From Bombella favorum (lineage in GTDB: Bacteria; Pseudomonadota; Alphaproteobacteria; Acetobacterales; Acetobacteraceae): DNA of 64,000 nucleotides. Shown here one piece after another: positions 30,737 through 40,048 of this stretch (positions are counted from its first letter, which is position 1; the number at the start of each line of letters is the position of its first letter). The DNA is taken from NCBI RefSeq assembly GCF_014048475.1, contig NZ_NWUS01000001.1, positions 682,001 through 746,000 of the forward strand, written 5' to 3'. The notes under the pieces were generated by a model, which worked only from the letters and a program-made list of their open reading frames with translations, did not search any database and was not told the origin of the DNA. The position numbers were made by a program, and so were the translations under genes.

Positions 30737-31975
30737 ATGCGCGTACTTCTGGTCGGTTCAGGTGGACGGGAACATGCCCTCGCCACAGCCATTGCCCGGT
30801 CCCCTCTACTGGACACACTCTTTGCCGCTCCCGGCAATCCCGGCATGGCGGACTGCGCTCGCTGCGTTTCCATCGCTGCTGATGACATCCCCGGCCTGGT
30901 CGAATTTGCCAAAAAAGAAAAGATCGACCTTGTGGTGCCAGGGCCGGAAGTCTCCCTTGTAGCGGGCCTGACCGACGCCTGCCAGCAGGCGGGTATCGCC
31001 TGTGCAGGCCCTTCCAAAGCAGCCGCTGCGCTGGAGGGTAGTAAAGCCTTCACCAAAGAAGTCGCCGATGCGGCTGGTATCCCTACCGCCCGCTGGCAGC
31101 GTTTCGATGCCAATAGCAACACAGACGCCGCTAAGGCCTATGTGCGTGAACAGGGCGCCCCTATCGTCATCAAAGCGGATGGTCTAGCTGCCGGTAAAGG
31201 CGTTGTCGTTGCCCAGAGCGTGGATGAAGCGCTGGATGCCATCGACCGCCTTGGCCTGCCGTTGGTTATTGAGGAATGTCTCGTCGGGCGGGAAGTTTCC
31301 CTCTTCGCCTTCTGTGCTGATGACAAAGCTAGCCTGATTGGGGCTGCACGAGACCATAAGCGGGTCGGCGATGGTGATACTGGGCCGAACACGGGCGGCA
31401 TGGGGGCTATCTGCCCGCCACCGGATTTTGACCGTACAGCACAGGAAGCCGCACTGGACCTCACCGTCCGCCCGATGCTGGCAGAAATGGTACGCCGTGG
31501 CACACCGTTCCGTGGCGTGATCTTCGCTGGCCTGATGCTGACGAAGGAAGGCCCGAAGCTTATCGAATACAACGTGCGCTTTGGTGACCCAGAGGCGCAG
31601 GCCCTACTCATCCGTCTGGAAAGCGACCTTCTTCCAGCCCTTAAGGCTCTGGCAGAAGGCACACTGTCTGAAGACAGTATCCGCTTTTCGGATAAACCAT
31701 CCATTTCTCTGGTGCTGGCCGCCAAGGGCTATCCGGATGCACCCATCAAGGGGGGTGTCATTTCCGGACTGGACCGGACGGAACAGCTTCCCGGCGTGTC
31801 CGTCTTCCATGCAGGGACAAAACTGGATGGCGACAAGCTGCTGGCCAATGGTGGGCGTGTTCTGACCATCTGCGCCACAGGCCCCACAGCAGCCAAGGCC
31901 CGCTCCCGTGCTTATGAGGCAGCAGCAACCATCCAATGGGATGACAAGATGCTCCGTAGCGACATCGGGCTGTAA
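30737..31975 (+). CDS. purD: Phosphoribosylamine-glycine ligase
   Basis: This ATP-grasp enzyme joins glycine to phosphoribosylamine, the second step of purine synthesis. The 412-residue protein begins MRVLLVGSGGREHALATAIARSP and contains the ATP-grasp region (APIVIKADGLAAGKGVVVAQ, VIEECLVGREVSLFAFCAD) and the signature RVGDGDTGPNTGGMGA and YNVRFGDPEAQALL. Length is normal. AAAGGAAAC precedes ATG 30737. It is divergent from xseA with a 76-base gap and has its own terminator. Confidence 0.96.
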   Translation: MRVLLVGSGGREHALATAIARSPLLDTLFAAPGNPGMADCARCVSIAADDIPGLVEFAKKEKIDLVVPGPEVSLVAGLTDACQQAGIACAGPSKAAAALEGSKAFTKEVADAAGIPTARWQRFDANSNTDAAKAYVREQGAPIVIKADGLAAGKGVVVAQSVDEALDAIDRLGLPLVIEECLVGREVSLFAFCADDKASLIGAARDHKRVGDGDTGPNTGGMGAICPPPDFDRTAQEAALDLTVRPMLAEMVRRGTPFRGVIFAGLMLTKEGPKLIEYNVRFGDPEAQALLIRLESDLLPALKALAEGTLSEDSIRFSDKPSISLVLAAKGYPDAPIKGGVISGLDRTEQLPGVSVFHAGTKLDGDKLLANGGRVLTICATGPTAAKARSRAYEAAATIQWDDKMLRSDIGL

Positions 31976-31994
31976 GACTGTCCCACGTGCTACA

Positions 31995-32034
31995 AAAACA
32001 GGGCCGGCCCATGAAAATGAGCCGGCCCTGTTTT
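31995..32034 (+). terminator. Rho-independent terminator of purD
   Basis: AAAACAGGGCCGGC pairs with GCCGGCCCTGTTTT across a 12-base loop. It is symmetric and may also end the convergent HAD-phosphatase operon. Confidence 0.9.
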
Positions 32035-32054
32035 ACGTTGATGATATAGCCTGT

Positions 32055-32732
32055 TCAGCTCTCTGTATCGGATAGCAGGGCCGGTAGCTCCCATAGGCTA
32101 TCCAGCTGATAATTTGGCTTCAAAGCCTTACAGACCTCTGCCACACCGTGCCCGTAGCTAGCCCAGCAGACATCCATGCCGAGGTTCTGAGCAAAATTGA
32201 TATCCGCTGTTGTGTCGCCCACCATGAGGAACTGTTCCGCTTTCCAACCCGGTAAAAGATGGGCCAGACGCTGGGTGAACACTTCTTTCTCCGGCTTGCG
32301 GGGGAGCCCTTCTTCGGCACCAATGGCAGCCTCGAAGAAGTCTTCCAACTGGAACCGGGCAAGGCTGTGCCGCAGAGTAGGTCCGTGCTTATTGCTCACA
32401 GCGACCAGTCTGTACCCTCGCCCCTGTAAAATCTGCAGCACCTCATGAACGCCATCATACAGGTAGGTTTCTTCCTCATCAGCCTGGGTGTAACGCTTAC
32501 GATAAGCTGCAACGTAACGCTGCGCCTCCTCCATCGAGGCACCTTCATCTACGATGCTCTGGTAAAAACCCTGTAGCGCATCTCCCTTACCCAAACGCTC
32601 CTGCAAATAGGAACGAGGCGGAGGCGTACGGTCAATATCCTCGAAAGCCTCCTCCAAACTCCGCAGGATGGCAGGGCGTGTCTCAGCCAGCGTACCATCA
32701 TAATCCAGCAGAAGAATGGGATAGCGTAACAT
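32055..32732 (-). CDS. HAD-family phosphatase (phosphoglycolate-phosphatase-like)
   Basis: This 225-residue haloacid-dehalogenase hydrolase has all four motifs: LLLDYDGTLAET (nucleophile Asp), LVAVSNKHGPTLRHSL, the Lys in RKPEKEVF, and FLMVGDTTADINFAQNLGM. The cap between motifs I and II is the helical C1 type, as in phosphoglycolate phosphatase and pyrophosphatase PpaX. The substrate is not certain. It starts 10 bases after the SCO-like gene and ends the polA operon; AAGGAAC precedes ATG 32732. Confidence 0.85.
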   Translation of the reverse strand: MLRYPILLLDYDGTLAETRPAILRSLEEAFEDIDRTPPPRSYLQERLGKGDALQGFYQSIVDEGASMEEAQRYVAAYRKRYTQADEEETYLYDGVHEVLQILQGRGYRLVAVSNKHGPTLRHSLARFQLEDFFEAAIGAEEGLPRKPEKEVFTQRLAHLLPGWKAEQFLMVGDTTADINFAQNLGMDVCWASYGHGVAEVCKALKPNYQLDSLWELPALLSDTES

Positions 32733-32742
32733 GGGCTGTTCC

Positions 32743-33405
32743 TTACTCTCTGTTCTGGCCAGACCGGGCCATGAGCTGCTCCAGCCCTGCTGTCAGGACT
32801 GTGGTGTCATCCGTCACTGGAATCATGCCAGCATAATGACCTTCCGGTGACATGACCACGAAAGATGGGGCAGGCTGATAATATGTCTGCCCCGGCTCCA
32901 GCGCATAGGGGGCATGGAAGAGGCGTGTCATGGCCTGTGTCATGTTCGGGGTCGCAAAAACCGGGAAGATGTGCGGGGCTACACCCATCACATAATCTTT
33001 CAGCGTATCGGGGTCTTCCGCTCTGGCATCCAGCGAAACGACCAATGGCAGAGTGTTCCGGCCTTTTTGCTTCATCGTTACGAGTGTCTGGTCCAAAGCC
33101 TTGAGCGGCGGCTGGCAGCGTTCAGGCGGGCAGCGTGGGTCTACAAACCAAACAACTGTCCATGCCCCCTGAAAATCACCCTCTGTCACCATTCCCCCGC
33201 CGAGGGAAAAGACACGGAAAGACCCGCCCACCGCATTGCCCTGCGTATGGACCCGTGCCCCTTCATTCGTACCGGTCGAGAGATAATACCCCCCATAACC
33301 CAGCAGCCCCGCCAGCAGGATCAGACCAAGAACAACCCACCCTGCACGGCGAACCTTCTTCTTGGGGTCCAGCCCGTTCTTGTCCCCAGCCTGCTGAACA
33401 GTCAT
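32743..33405 (-). CDS. SCO1/SenC-like thioredoxin-fold protein (divergent)
   Basis: This 220-residue membrane-anchored protein has one N-terminal helix (GWVVLGLILLAGLLGYGGYYL, about 23-43) and an extracytoplasmic domain with VWFVDPRCPPERCQPPLKAL, resembling the SCO copper chaperones of cytochrome oxidase. The Cys pair is spaced by four residues rather than the three of SCO1, and the conserved copper-binding His near the C-terminus (Hxx in 'DHS' of SCO) is not seen; that region reads QPAPSFVVMSPEGHYAG. Copper handling is therefore doubtful. A thiol-redox role is possible. It lies between polA and the HAD gene in one operon. Confidence 0.65.
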   Translation of the reverse strand: MTVQQAGDKNGLDPKKKVRRAGWVVLGLILLAGLLGYGGYYLSTGTNEGARVHTQGNAVGGSFRVFSLGGGMVTEGDFQGAWTVVWFVDPRCPPERCQPPLKALDQTLVTMKQKGRNTLPLVVSLDARAEDPDTLKDYVMGVAPHIFPVFATPNMTQAMTRLFHAPYALEPGQTYYQPAPSFVVMSPEGHYAGMIPVTDDTTVLTAGLEQLMARSGQNRE

Positions 33406-33437
33406 GCCGTTATCTCCCTTTTTCTTTTCCGCTGGCC

Positions 33438-36218
33438 TCAGTGAGCCTCGCCCCAGTTCTGGCCAAGCCCTGTCTCCACAGACAAAGCGACATCCACTGT
33501 GGCCACGGATTCCATGACCTCTTTTACAAGAGCTGCCGTCTTTTCAGCTTCGTCATCCGGGACTTCAAAAAGAAGTTCATCATGCACCTGGAGCAGCATC
33601 CGAGCCTTCAATCTCGCCTCGGCCAGCCGCTCTGGCAGACGGACCATCGCTTTTTTGATGATATCCGCAGCACCGCCCTGTAGAGGGGCATTAATGGCCT
33701 GACGCTCGGCATAGGAACGCTGCGCTGCCTGACGGGCCTTGATACCCGGCACATAACAACGACGGCCGAAGGGGGTAAGCACATAGCCTTTTTCCCGAGC
33801 TTCTTCCTTCATCGTCTCCATATAATCCCGGATGCCGGGGTAACGTTCAAAATAGGCATCAATATAACGTTTGGCTTCGCCCTGCGGCACCTGAAGCTGC
33901 CGGGCCAGACCAAAGGCCGAAATACCGTAAATAATACCGAAATTGATGGCCTTAGCCCGCCGCCTTGTCAGTGGGTCCATCTCTTCCAGAGGGATGCCGA
34001 ACACTTCGGAGGCTGTGCGTGCGTGAATGTCCTGCCCATTACGGAAAGCATCCAGCAAGGGCTCAATCTGCGCCACATGGGCCAAAAGGCGTAGCTCAAT
34101 CTGGCTATAGTCGGCAGATAAAAGCTTATACCCCGGTGCTGCCACGAAGGCCTGACGAATACGGGCACCTTCCTCCGTGCGGATAGGAATGTTCTGGAGG
34201 TTCGGCTCGTTGGAGGAAAGACGCCCTGTGGTCGTAGTCGTCATCTGAAAAGTCGTATGCACACGCTGGGTCTTCGGGTCCATCAGCTTAAGCAGTGCAT
34301 CCGCATAAGTAGATTTCAGCTTGGCCAGACGCCGCCAGTTCAGAATGGCCGTGGGAAGGTCATGCCCCTGCTCGGCAAGTTCCTCCAGAACACGGGAATC
34401 CGTGCCCCATGCGCCCGTCTTGGTGCGTTTGCCACCGGGGAGCCCCATCTCATCGAACAGAATTTCCCCCAGCTGCTTAGGCGAACCAATATTGAAGGAC
34501 CGCCCAGCCCGATCGTAAATCCCCTGCTCCATCTCCGTCATGCGGGTGGCGAAATCCTCCGACAGGCGACGTAGCTCATCAGCATCGACCCGCACACCCT
34601 CTTCTTCCATGCGCTCCAGAACAGTGATAAGCGGGCGTTCCATTTCTTCATACAGAGCTGTGGCCTTCTGGCGAGGAAGGGTTACACGCAGCACCTCCCA
34701 GAGGCGAAGCGTCACATCGGCATCTTCCGCCGCATAGGCGGTAGCCTTATCCAGCGGCACCTGTGTGAATGAGATGCGATTACGGCCTGTTCCCGTTACC
34801 TCATCATAAGAGATGGGCGTATGATCCAGATGCAAACGGGAGAGTTCATCCATGCCCTGACCATGCGCTCCAGCAGACTGGGCGTAGGAAAGCAGCATCG
34901 TGTCATCCAACGGGGCGATGACCTCCAAACCTGCCTGCCGCAGGATGGTGAGGTCATATTTCGCATTTTGGAAAATCTTCAGCACCGTATTATCGGCCAT
35001 CAGCGGGGCAAGCTGCTCCAGCGTGGCTTTTGCCGCCAGCTGTTCGCCGACAGGGGCTTCCAGCGTGCCTTCATGACGGAACGGCACATAACACGCCTTA
35101 CCCGGAGCTACGGCCAGAGACAAACCAACAATCTCGGCCGTGCGGGCATTTAGGCCGGTCGTTTCCGTATCCACAGCTACACGTCCTGCGGCACGGGCGG
35201 CGTCGATCCACTGAGCCAGCGTATCCTTATCGGTCACGGTCTCATAAGGGCCGAAGGATGCCTCGCTACGGGGAGCATCCCCAACATCCTGCCCCTCTTC
35301 CGTGGCTGAAGCCGGGCTTGCGGCGGGCTTGCGCTGCGCTGGATGACGGGCTTTGCCACCAAAGCCCATACGCTGGAGAATGGAGGAGAAGCCCATACTC
35401 TCCAGCCAGCTCCGCAGCGTTTCGGCATCGGGTTCCCGAGGGCGTAGCTCCTCCACGGGGGTGGGCACAGCCACATCGTCTGCTAGGAGAACCAGCTGGC
35501 GGGAAATACGGGCTCCCTCAGCATGGTCGATGAGATTTTGCCGCCTCTTGGAAGGCTTCATGCTAGGAGCCGCCTCCAGGACAGCATCCAGCGACCCATA
35601 TTCATTGATAAGCTGTGCTGCCCCTTTGGGACCGATCCCCGGCACGCCCGGTACATTATCGGTGGAATCTCCCATGAGGGCCTGCACATCCACCACCTTA
35701 TCCGGCGTCACACCAAATTTAGCCTCGACCTCGGCCAGACCGATGGGCTTTTGCTTCATCGGGTCCTTTAAGGACACACCGGGGCGGATAAGCTGCATCA
35801 GGTCTTTATCTGACGAAATGATGGTGCAGCTACCACCCTGCTCTACGACCAGACGAGCGTAAGTTGCCAACAGATCATCTGCCTCCCAGCCCGGCAGTTC
35901 AATGGCGGGAATCCCAAACTGGTCCGTTGCCTGACGGATGAGGTCGAACTGGGGCCGCAGGTCTTCCGGCGGTTCGGGGCGATGGGCTTTATAATCGGGG
36001 TAAATATCGTTACGGAACGTCTTACGGCCTGCATCAAAGATCACGGCCATCGGCTGGCCTTCATGCTCTCTCATGAGCTGCAAGAGCATGTTGGTGAAGC
36101 CGTAAACAGCGTTGACGGGTACACCCTCCGGATTACTCATGTGGCGAATGGCAAAGAAGGCACGGAAAATGAACCCCGAACCATCCACCAAAACCAGATG
36201 TGTGTTTTTTGACGTCAC
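33438..36218 (-). CDS. polA: DNA polymerase I
   Basis: This polymerase fills gaps and removes RNA primers. The 926-residue protein has a 5' nuclease domain (LVDGSGFIFRAFFAIRHMSNPEGVPVNAVYGF; GWEADDLLATYA; SSDKDLMQLI; GDSTDNVPGVPGIGPKGAAQL), a 3'-5' exonuclease domain with intact VDTETTGL and NAKYDLTIL, and a family A polymerase domain (SADYSQIELRLLAHVAQIEPL; RRRAKAINFGIIYGISAFGL; QVHDELLFEV). I chose GTG 36218: GGGGAGAAAG precedes it and the homology begins right after. A longer frame to 36446 runs into the divergent gene. It heads an operon with the SCO-like and HAD genes. Confidence 0.95.
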   Translation of the reverse strand: MTSKNTHLVLVDGSGFIFRAFFAIRHMSNPEGVPVNAVYGFTNMLLQLMREHEGQPMAVIFDAGRKTFRNDIYPDYKAHRPEPPEDLRPQFDLIRQATDQFGIPAIELPGWEADDLLATYARLVVEQGGSCTIISSDKDLMQLIRPGVSLKDPMKQKPIGLAEVEAKFGVTPDKVVDVQALMGDSTDNVPGVPGIGPKGAAQLINEYGSLDAVLEAAPSMKPSKRRQNLIDHAEGARISRQLVLLADDVAVPTPVEELRPREPDAETLRSWLESMGFSSILQRMGFGGKARHPAQRKPAASPASATEEGQDVGDAPRSEASFGPYETVTDKDTLAQWIDAARAAGRVAVDTETTGLNARTAEIVGLSLAVAPGKACYVPFRHEGTLEAPVGEQLAAKATLEQLAPLMADNTVLKIFQNAKYDLTILRQAGLEVIAPLDDTMLLSYAQSAGAHGQGMDELSRLHLDHTPISYDEVTGTGRNRISFTQVPLDKATAYAAEDADVTLRLWEVLRVTLPRQKATALYEEMERPLITVLERMEEEGVRVDADELRRLSEDFATRMTEMEQGIYDRAGRSFNIGSPKQLGEILFDEMGLPGGKRTKTGAWGTDSRVLEELAEQGHDLPTAILNWRRLAKLKSTYADALLKLMDPKTQRVHTTFQMTTTTTGRLSSNEPNLQNIPIRTEEGARIRQAFVAAPGYKLLSADYSQIELRLLAHVAQIEPLLDAFRNGQDIHARTASEVFGIPLEEMDPLTRRRAKAINFGIIYGISAFGLARQLQVPQGEAKRYIDAYFERYPGIRDYMETMKEEAREKGYVLTPFGRRCYVPGIKARQAAQRSYAERQAINAPLQGGAADIIKKAMVRLPERLAEARLKARMLLQVHDELLFEVPDDEAEKTAALVKEVMESVATVDVALSVETGLGQNWGEAH

Positions 36219-36261
36219 GCCGTCTTTCTCCCCTGCCCATGCTGGCAGATCAGTCTTGCAG

Positions 36262-37305
36262 ATGCTTTCTTCTCTAGCCGATTTCCGACGTTTTAAAAAC
36301 GGTCCCCTATCTGTCATAGCCGTATTTCTGCTCGTGGCTTTGCTTGAGGGGTGCCAGACACTGCCTGCCCCCCAGACTTTGCCCCACCGCACTGCCGAGG
36401 CTGCCTTCATCCCTGCCAGTACGCAGATTGCTCTCTCCGATGGCAAGCAGGCTCCAGTACGGCTTTATATACCAAATATACCAACGCCCCCTCTTCGGGG
36501 CGTTATTCTGGCCTTTCATGGCTTCGGGGACAGCCGGGATGCATGGGAAGTCATGGCTCCTGCCCTGAACAAGGCGGGGTTTCTGATTGTCGCACCGGAT
36601 GTGCGTAGCTTTGGTGAGTTCCCGGTTAAAGGGAACTGGAGCACGACAGACCGGATGATTGCCGATGCCGTGGAAGAAGTACGCTGGTGCCAACATCGCT
36701 GGCCCGGCCAGCCCCTCTATCTGATGGGGGAAAGCATGGGCGGTGCCCTTGCCCTCCTCACCAGTGCGAACTTGCCTGTACCCCGCCCTAATGGGCTGAT
36801 CCTACTAGCCCCGGCCATCCTGTCGATTGGCGAGCCGTGGCAGACCCTTCTAGAAGGCTGGAACCTCATAACACCGCAGGCACGGCTAACGGGTGCGCAT
36901 GTACCGGGACATCATGTCGCCACGGGCAATCTCACGGCCATGCGCCGCATGTTCTTCGACCCCCTAACCCGCCACGAGACAAACGTTCACGCCCTGCGAG
37001 GGCTGACGCATCTAATGGCCCGTGCATTGGAGGCCGTGCCCTCTGTACAGGCACCAACCCTGCTTATCTGGGGGGACCGAGACCAATTTGTCCCGGCCTC
37101 GGCCACAGGTCACCTTATCCAGCGGGCCCCTCAACACCTCTTCCGGTTAGATGAGCTGCCCCGTGGTTATCACCTCATCACCCGTGAACCACATGACCGC
37201 CCGGCCAAAGACATCATCTCGTGGTTGGAGCAGCCGGGCCATTTTCTGCCCTCCGGCGGGGACAGTGCCGCCACTATGTGGCTCTGGCTGGAGCAGACAC
37301 GCTAA
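36262..37305 (+). CDS. Alpha/beta hydrolase lipoprotein (S33/monoacylglycerol-lipase-like)
   Basis: This 347-residue hydrolase has a lipoprotein signal (LSVIAVFLLVALLEGCQT), so it is probably membrane-tethered in the envelope. The fold shows the oxyanion region VILAFHGFGDSRDAWEVMAPAL, nucleophile elbow LMGESMGGALALL, acid WGDRDQFVP and His in RGYHLITRE. This resembles lysophospholipase and monoacylglycerol lipase; the substrate is unknown. ATG 36262 (MLSSLADFRRF) is the first that fits the signal; the codons upstream overlap polA, whose GTG start is 44 bases away on the other strand. Confidence 0.85.
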   Translation: MLSSLADFRRFKNGPLSVIAVFLLVALLEGCQTLPAPQTLPHRTAEAAFIPASTQIALSDGKQAPVRLYIPNIPTPPLRGVILAFHGFGDSRDAWEVMAPALNKAGFLIVAPDVRSFGEFPVKGNWSTTDRMIADAVEEVRWCQHRWPGQPLYLMGESMGGALALLTSANLPVPRPNGLILLAPAILSIGEPWQTLLEGWNLITPQARLTGAHVPGHHVATGNLTAMRRMFFDPLTRHETNVHALRGLTHLMARALEAVPSVQAPTLLIWGDRDQFVPASATGHLIQRAPQHLFRLDELPRGYHLITREPHDRPAKDIISWLEQPGHFLPSGGDSAATMWLWLEQTR

Positions 37306-37376
37306 ATAGAATGGAAAAAAGAACAGATTAAGGGCTAGGCAAACAGGCTCCTTCCCGTTAAAAGTACCGCCAACGG

Positions 37377-37453
37377 GGACCCGTAGCTCAGCTGGATAGA
37401 GCGTTGCCCTCCGAAGGCAAAGGTCGCGCGTTCGAATCGCGCCGGGTCCACCA
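37377..37453 (+). tRNA. tRNA-Arg(CCG)
   Basis: The cloverleaf is complete: acceptor GGACCCG with CGGGTCC, D-arm around GCTCAGCTGGATAGAGC, anticodon stem TTGCC/GGCAA with loop CTCCGAA (anticodon CCG, reads CGG), T-arm GCGCG-TTCGAAT-CGCGC, and encoded 3' CCA. The gene is 77 nt. Confidence 0.97.
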
Positions 37454-37664
37454 TCAAAAATCCTAAAATCGATCACAATGGGGCATATTTCAGCCCCTTG
37501 CCGTTGTCTTTCCTTCACAACTTCCATCGTGGCAACGTACCCGGCACCTGCCTCGTCTCCAGTGTGAAATTAAGCCTCTGACATCTCGTAACCGGATGAA
37601 AGAGAGCCGAGCACTACCTGCCCTACACCCTATAACGGTGCCCAACGGACGAAGAGCTTTCACC

Positions 37665-38861
37665 TCACCCCAGCAGCTCCTCCCCCACATAATGACCCTC
37701 CATACGCCCCGGACAGGCGAAAAGGCCGCTGCCGATGTGGGTTGTGTATTGGTTCATCATGTCGAACTTAGACATACGCTCAAATATCTTCGTAAAGGCT
37801 GTGCGGGGGTCCTGCTGATAAGCAAGAAACATCAGCCCCGCATCGAACTCATTGCCCTGCCGCCACGGGGGCCAGCGTTCGGCAATGTAACTTAGGCCAT
37901 TATCGTAGGAATAAGACCGCCTCAGCAACTCTGCTCCACCATTCTCCTGCGGCGCAGCAAGGCGGGCATGGGCATTTTCAGGCGTAATAGGGTTGCCGTC
38001 TTTATCCGTCTGCTTCAGCGTTAATGGTTCATATTCATGATGTCCCCCAATAGGGGCACCGCTCTGCTTCTGACGCCCCATTGTCTGTTCCTGAAAACCC
38101 GTGTTCGTCCTGTCCCAATGTTCCAGAGCGATGCGAATAATGCGGGCTACAAGGTAGGTCCCACCCTGCATCCACGGTTTATCCGTAGGGGCTGCCCACA
38201 ACACACGATCCGCCACAGCAGGGTTAGTAATATCAGGCTGTATGGTCCCATCCTTAAAGCCCATGAGGTTACGACCCGTCTGGTGCTTCGCAAAATCCGG
38301 GGAAAAGCCCGTCTGTGCCCAGCGCGGTGTTGCGATATTATCGGCCAAACGGGCTAGGATGCGTATGGCATGAAAGGCCGTCTGCGGGTCTGTTGCACAG
38401 CTTTGCACGCATAGATCCCCCCCTGTATGGGCAGGAACAAGCTGATCCCCTGTAAAACGAGGCAGATCCTCCAACGGGGCTGGGCGGCAGGCCGCCAGAC
38501 CATACCGATCTTTCCCATCCTTCATGAACAACCCCGGACCAAAACCAAAAGTAAGGGTCAGAGTGCCGGGCTCCAGCCCTTCCACATCTCCGGAATCAAC
38601 AAGATGAGGGGCTGATTCATGCTTCATCAAGGCATCGGCAGCCTCTGTCCATTTCCGCATGAGGGCCGCTATGTCGGATTTCTTGTCTGTCGTAAGATCA
38701 AACGTGATGAAATACAGAAACGGTAACTGCGGTAGTGTAATGCCGGGCTGATGCTGTATCCGGGCAGGCAGCGCAAAGCTGACTGTCGGTTTCATCAACT
38801 CCAGCCCTGCCAGCCCCAACGCCCCACCCAGAAGACGACGACGGGAAAGAAAAAATGTCAT
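37665..38861 (-). CDS. efeB: EfeB-type Dyp peroxidase/deferrochelatase (Tat-exported)
   Basis: This 398-residue haem peroxidase is exported by the Tat pathway (LSRRRLLGGALGLAGLELMKP). The family signature is present: GFKDGT (GxxDG), the haem-ligand His in ENAHARLA, and the distal Arg in LLRRSYSYDNG. EfeB proteins bind haem in the periplasm and have been linked to iron uptake and peroxide use. The usual partners EfeU and EfeO are not here; the neighbours are a propeller protein (10 bases upstream) and an OprB-like porin in one operon. GAGAGTAGAG precedes ATG 38861. A longer frame from 38888 is less likely. Confidence 0.9.
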   Translation of the reverse strand: MTFFLSRRRLLGGALGLAGLELMKPTVSFALPARIQHQPGITLPQLPFLYFITFDLTTDKKSDIAALMRKWTEAADALMKHESAPHLVDSGDVEGLEPGTLTLTFGFGPGLFMKDGKDRYGLAACRPAPLEDLPRFTGDQLVPAHTGGDLCVQSCATDPQTAFHAIRILARLADNIATPRWAQTGFSPDFAKHQTGRNLMGFKDGTIQPDITNPAVADRVLWAAPTDKPWMQGGTYLVARIIRIALEHWDRTNTGFQEQTMGRQKQSGAPIGGHHEYEPLTLKQTDKDGNPITPENAHARLAAPQENGGAELLRRSYSYDNGLSYIAERWPPWRQGNEFDAGLMFLAYQQDPRTAFTKIFERMSKFDMMNQYTTHIGSGLFACPGRMEGHYVGEELLG

Positions 38862-38871
38862 GGCTCTACTC

Positions 38872-40038
38872 TCACGGGAGGGCAACATTGAGGGTATTCA
38901 TATCGTCTTCGACATAATAGAAACCCTTATTATCCGGCGTCATGGCTAGACCGAACAGGTCCCCGTTACCGGGAGGCTGCTGTGCCTGATCATTATCAAC
39001 CCACTGCGCGTAGAGCTGCTTCTTCGCTACCGGGTCAATCTCAACAACCTGCCCGTTGCGCCCGTTTGCTACTAGAAGGTGATGCCCCGGCACCCAGATC
39101 ATCGCCAATGGCCAGTTAAGAAGCTGCCCTTTGGTAATGACACGCCCTACCGCATCATTTTTCCGTGTGACAGGCGTTGTCCGGTTTACTGCATCATCAA
39201 TGGCGGTCACTTCTTCATCGTAACCATCCGTAACGTACAATGTGCCATCACTATCCAAAGCGAGCCCCGTCGGCCCGAAGAGGAAGTTATCACGGTCGGC
39301 ACGGCCAGCAAAACCACTTGCAATGATCGTCTGCTTATCCAGAACTGGGGGCTGCCCCTGGGGAATATGCAGATTGAAACGCAGAACAGTCGCATTATGC
39401 AAGATAGGCGGGTAGTGCGTTACGGGGTCCAAAACATAAGGGCTTGGCAGCCCTGCCGCCGCCATGGAAATAAAGAGCGTTGCCGTATCCCCGTTATCAA
39501 TACTCGCAATATTTCCCCACGGCCCTGTTATATCCGGCCCCTTCCATGCAGTAGCGAATTTTCCATTGGCATCGAAGACAAGCAGGCATCCGTCCCCCTT
39601 CGTGCCTGTTGTGCCATCCTTGCTTGGTGTACTACCTACAATAACCCAGCCGGACTTCAGAACCGTCAGTGCTGTCGTAAAGCCAATCCCTCCCGGACAG
39701 GCTGGTAGATTGGCCGGCGCACTGGCAAAGAGTCGTATATTCTTAGTAACGGGAGAGTAAGCGACAATCGTTGTCCCTGTCCCCTGTAGATTATTTACAT
39801 TATTGAAGTTGGTAATAAGAACCTCATCCTTCTTCAGGCCGCCCACATCCTGCGGCACGAGATAAATGGCGTAAGGATTGAGGTCTCCATTCCCCGGACT
39901 GGTGGAGGCCAGCATGGCATGACGATGGATAGTCTCCAGAAAGCCCCTTGGTGCGGCCTCTCCTGCCTGCTGGCCACACATTAGGGCCACCGTCAGACAG
40001 ACCAGCCCCGGTAACATTCGGTAAAACACACACTTCAT
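38872..40038 (-). CDS. Secreted beta-propeller (NHL/SMP-30-like) protein
   Basis: The 388-residue protein has a signal peptide (LPGLVCLTVALMCGQQAGEAA, cut near residue 30) and repeats typical of a six-bladed propeller: NFNNVNNLQGTGTTIVAYSP, GLALDSDGTLYVTDGYDEEVTAID, WVPGHHLLVANGRNGQVVEIDP and GLAMTPDNKGFYYVEDDMNTLNVALP. It lacks a clear metal-dependent lactonase site, so binding or scaffolding is as likely as catalysis. AGGAGG precedes ATG 40038. It sits 10 bases from both operon partners (porin upstream, EfeB downstream), which points to a shared role in the periplasm. Confidence 0.72.
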   Translation of the reverse strand: MKCVFYRMLPGLVCLTVALMCGQQAGEAAPRGFLETIHRHAMLASTSPGNGDLNPYAIYLVPQDVGGLKKDEVLITNFNNVNNLQGTGTTIVAYSPVTKNIRLFASAPANLPACPGGIGFTTALTVLKSGWVIVGSTPSKDGTTGTKGDGCLLVFDANGKFATAWKGPDITGPWGNIASIDNGDTATLFISMAAAGLPSPYVLDPVTHYPPILHNATVLRFNLHIPQGQPPVLDKQTIIASGFAGRADRDNFLFGPTGLALDSDGTLYVTDGYDEEVTAIDDAVNRTTPVTRKNDAVGRVITKGQLLNWPLAMIWVPGHHLLVANGRNGQVVEIDPVAKKQLYAQWVDNDQAQQPPGNGDLFGLAMTPDNKGFYYVEDDMNTLNVALP

Positions 40039-40048
40039 GAGAGGCCTC

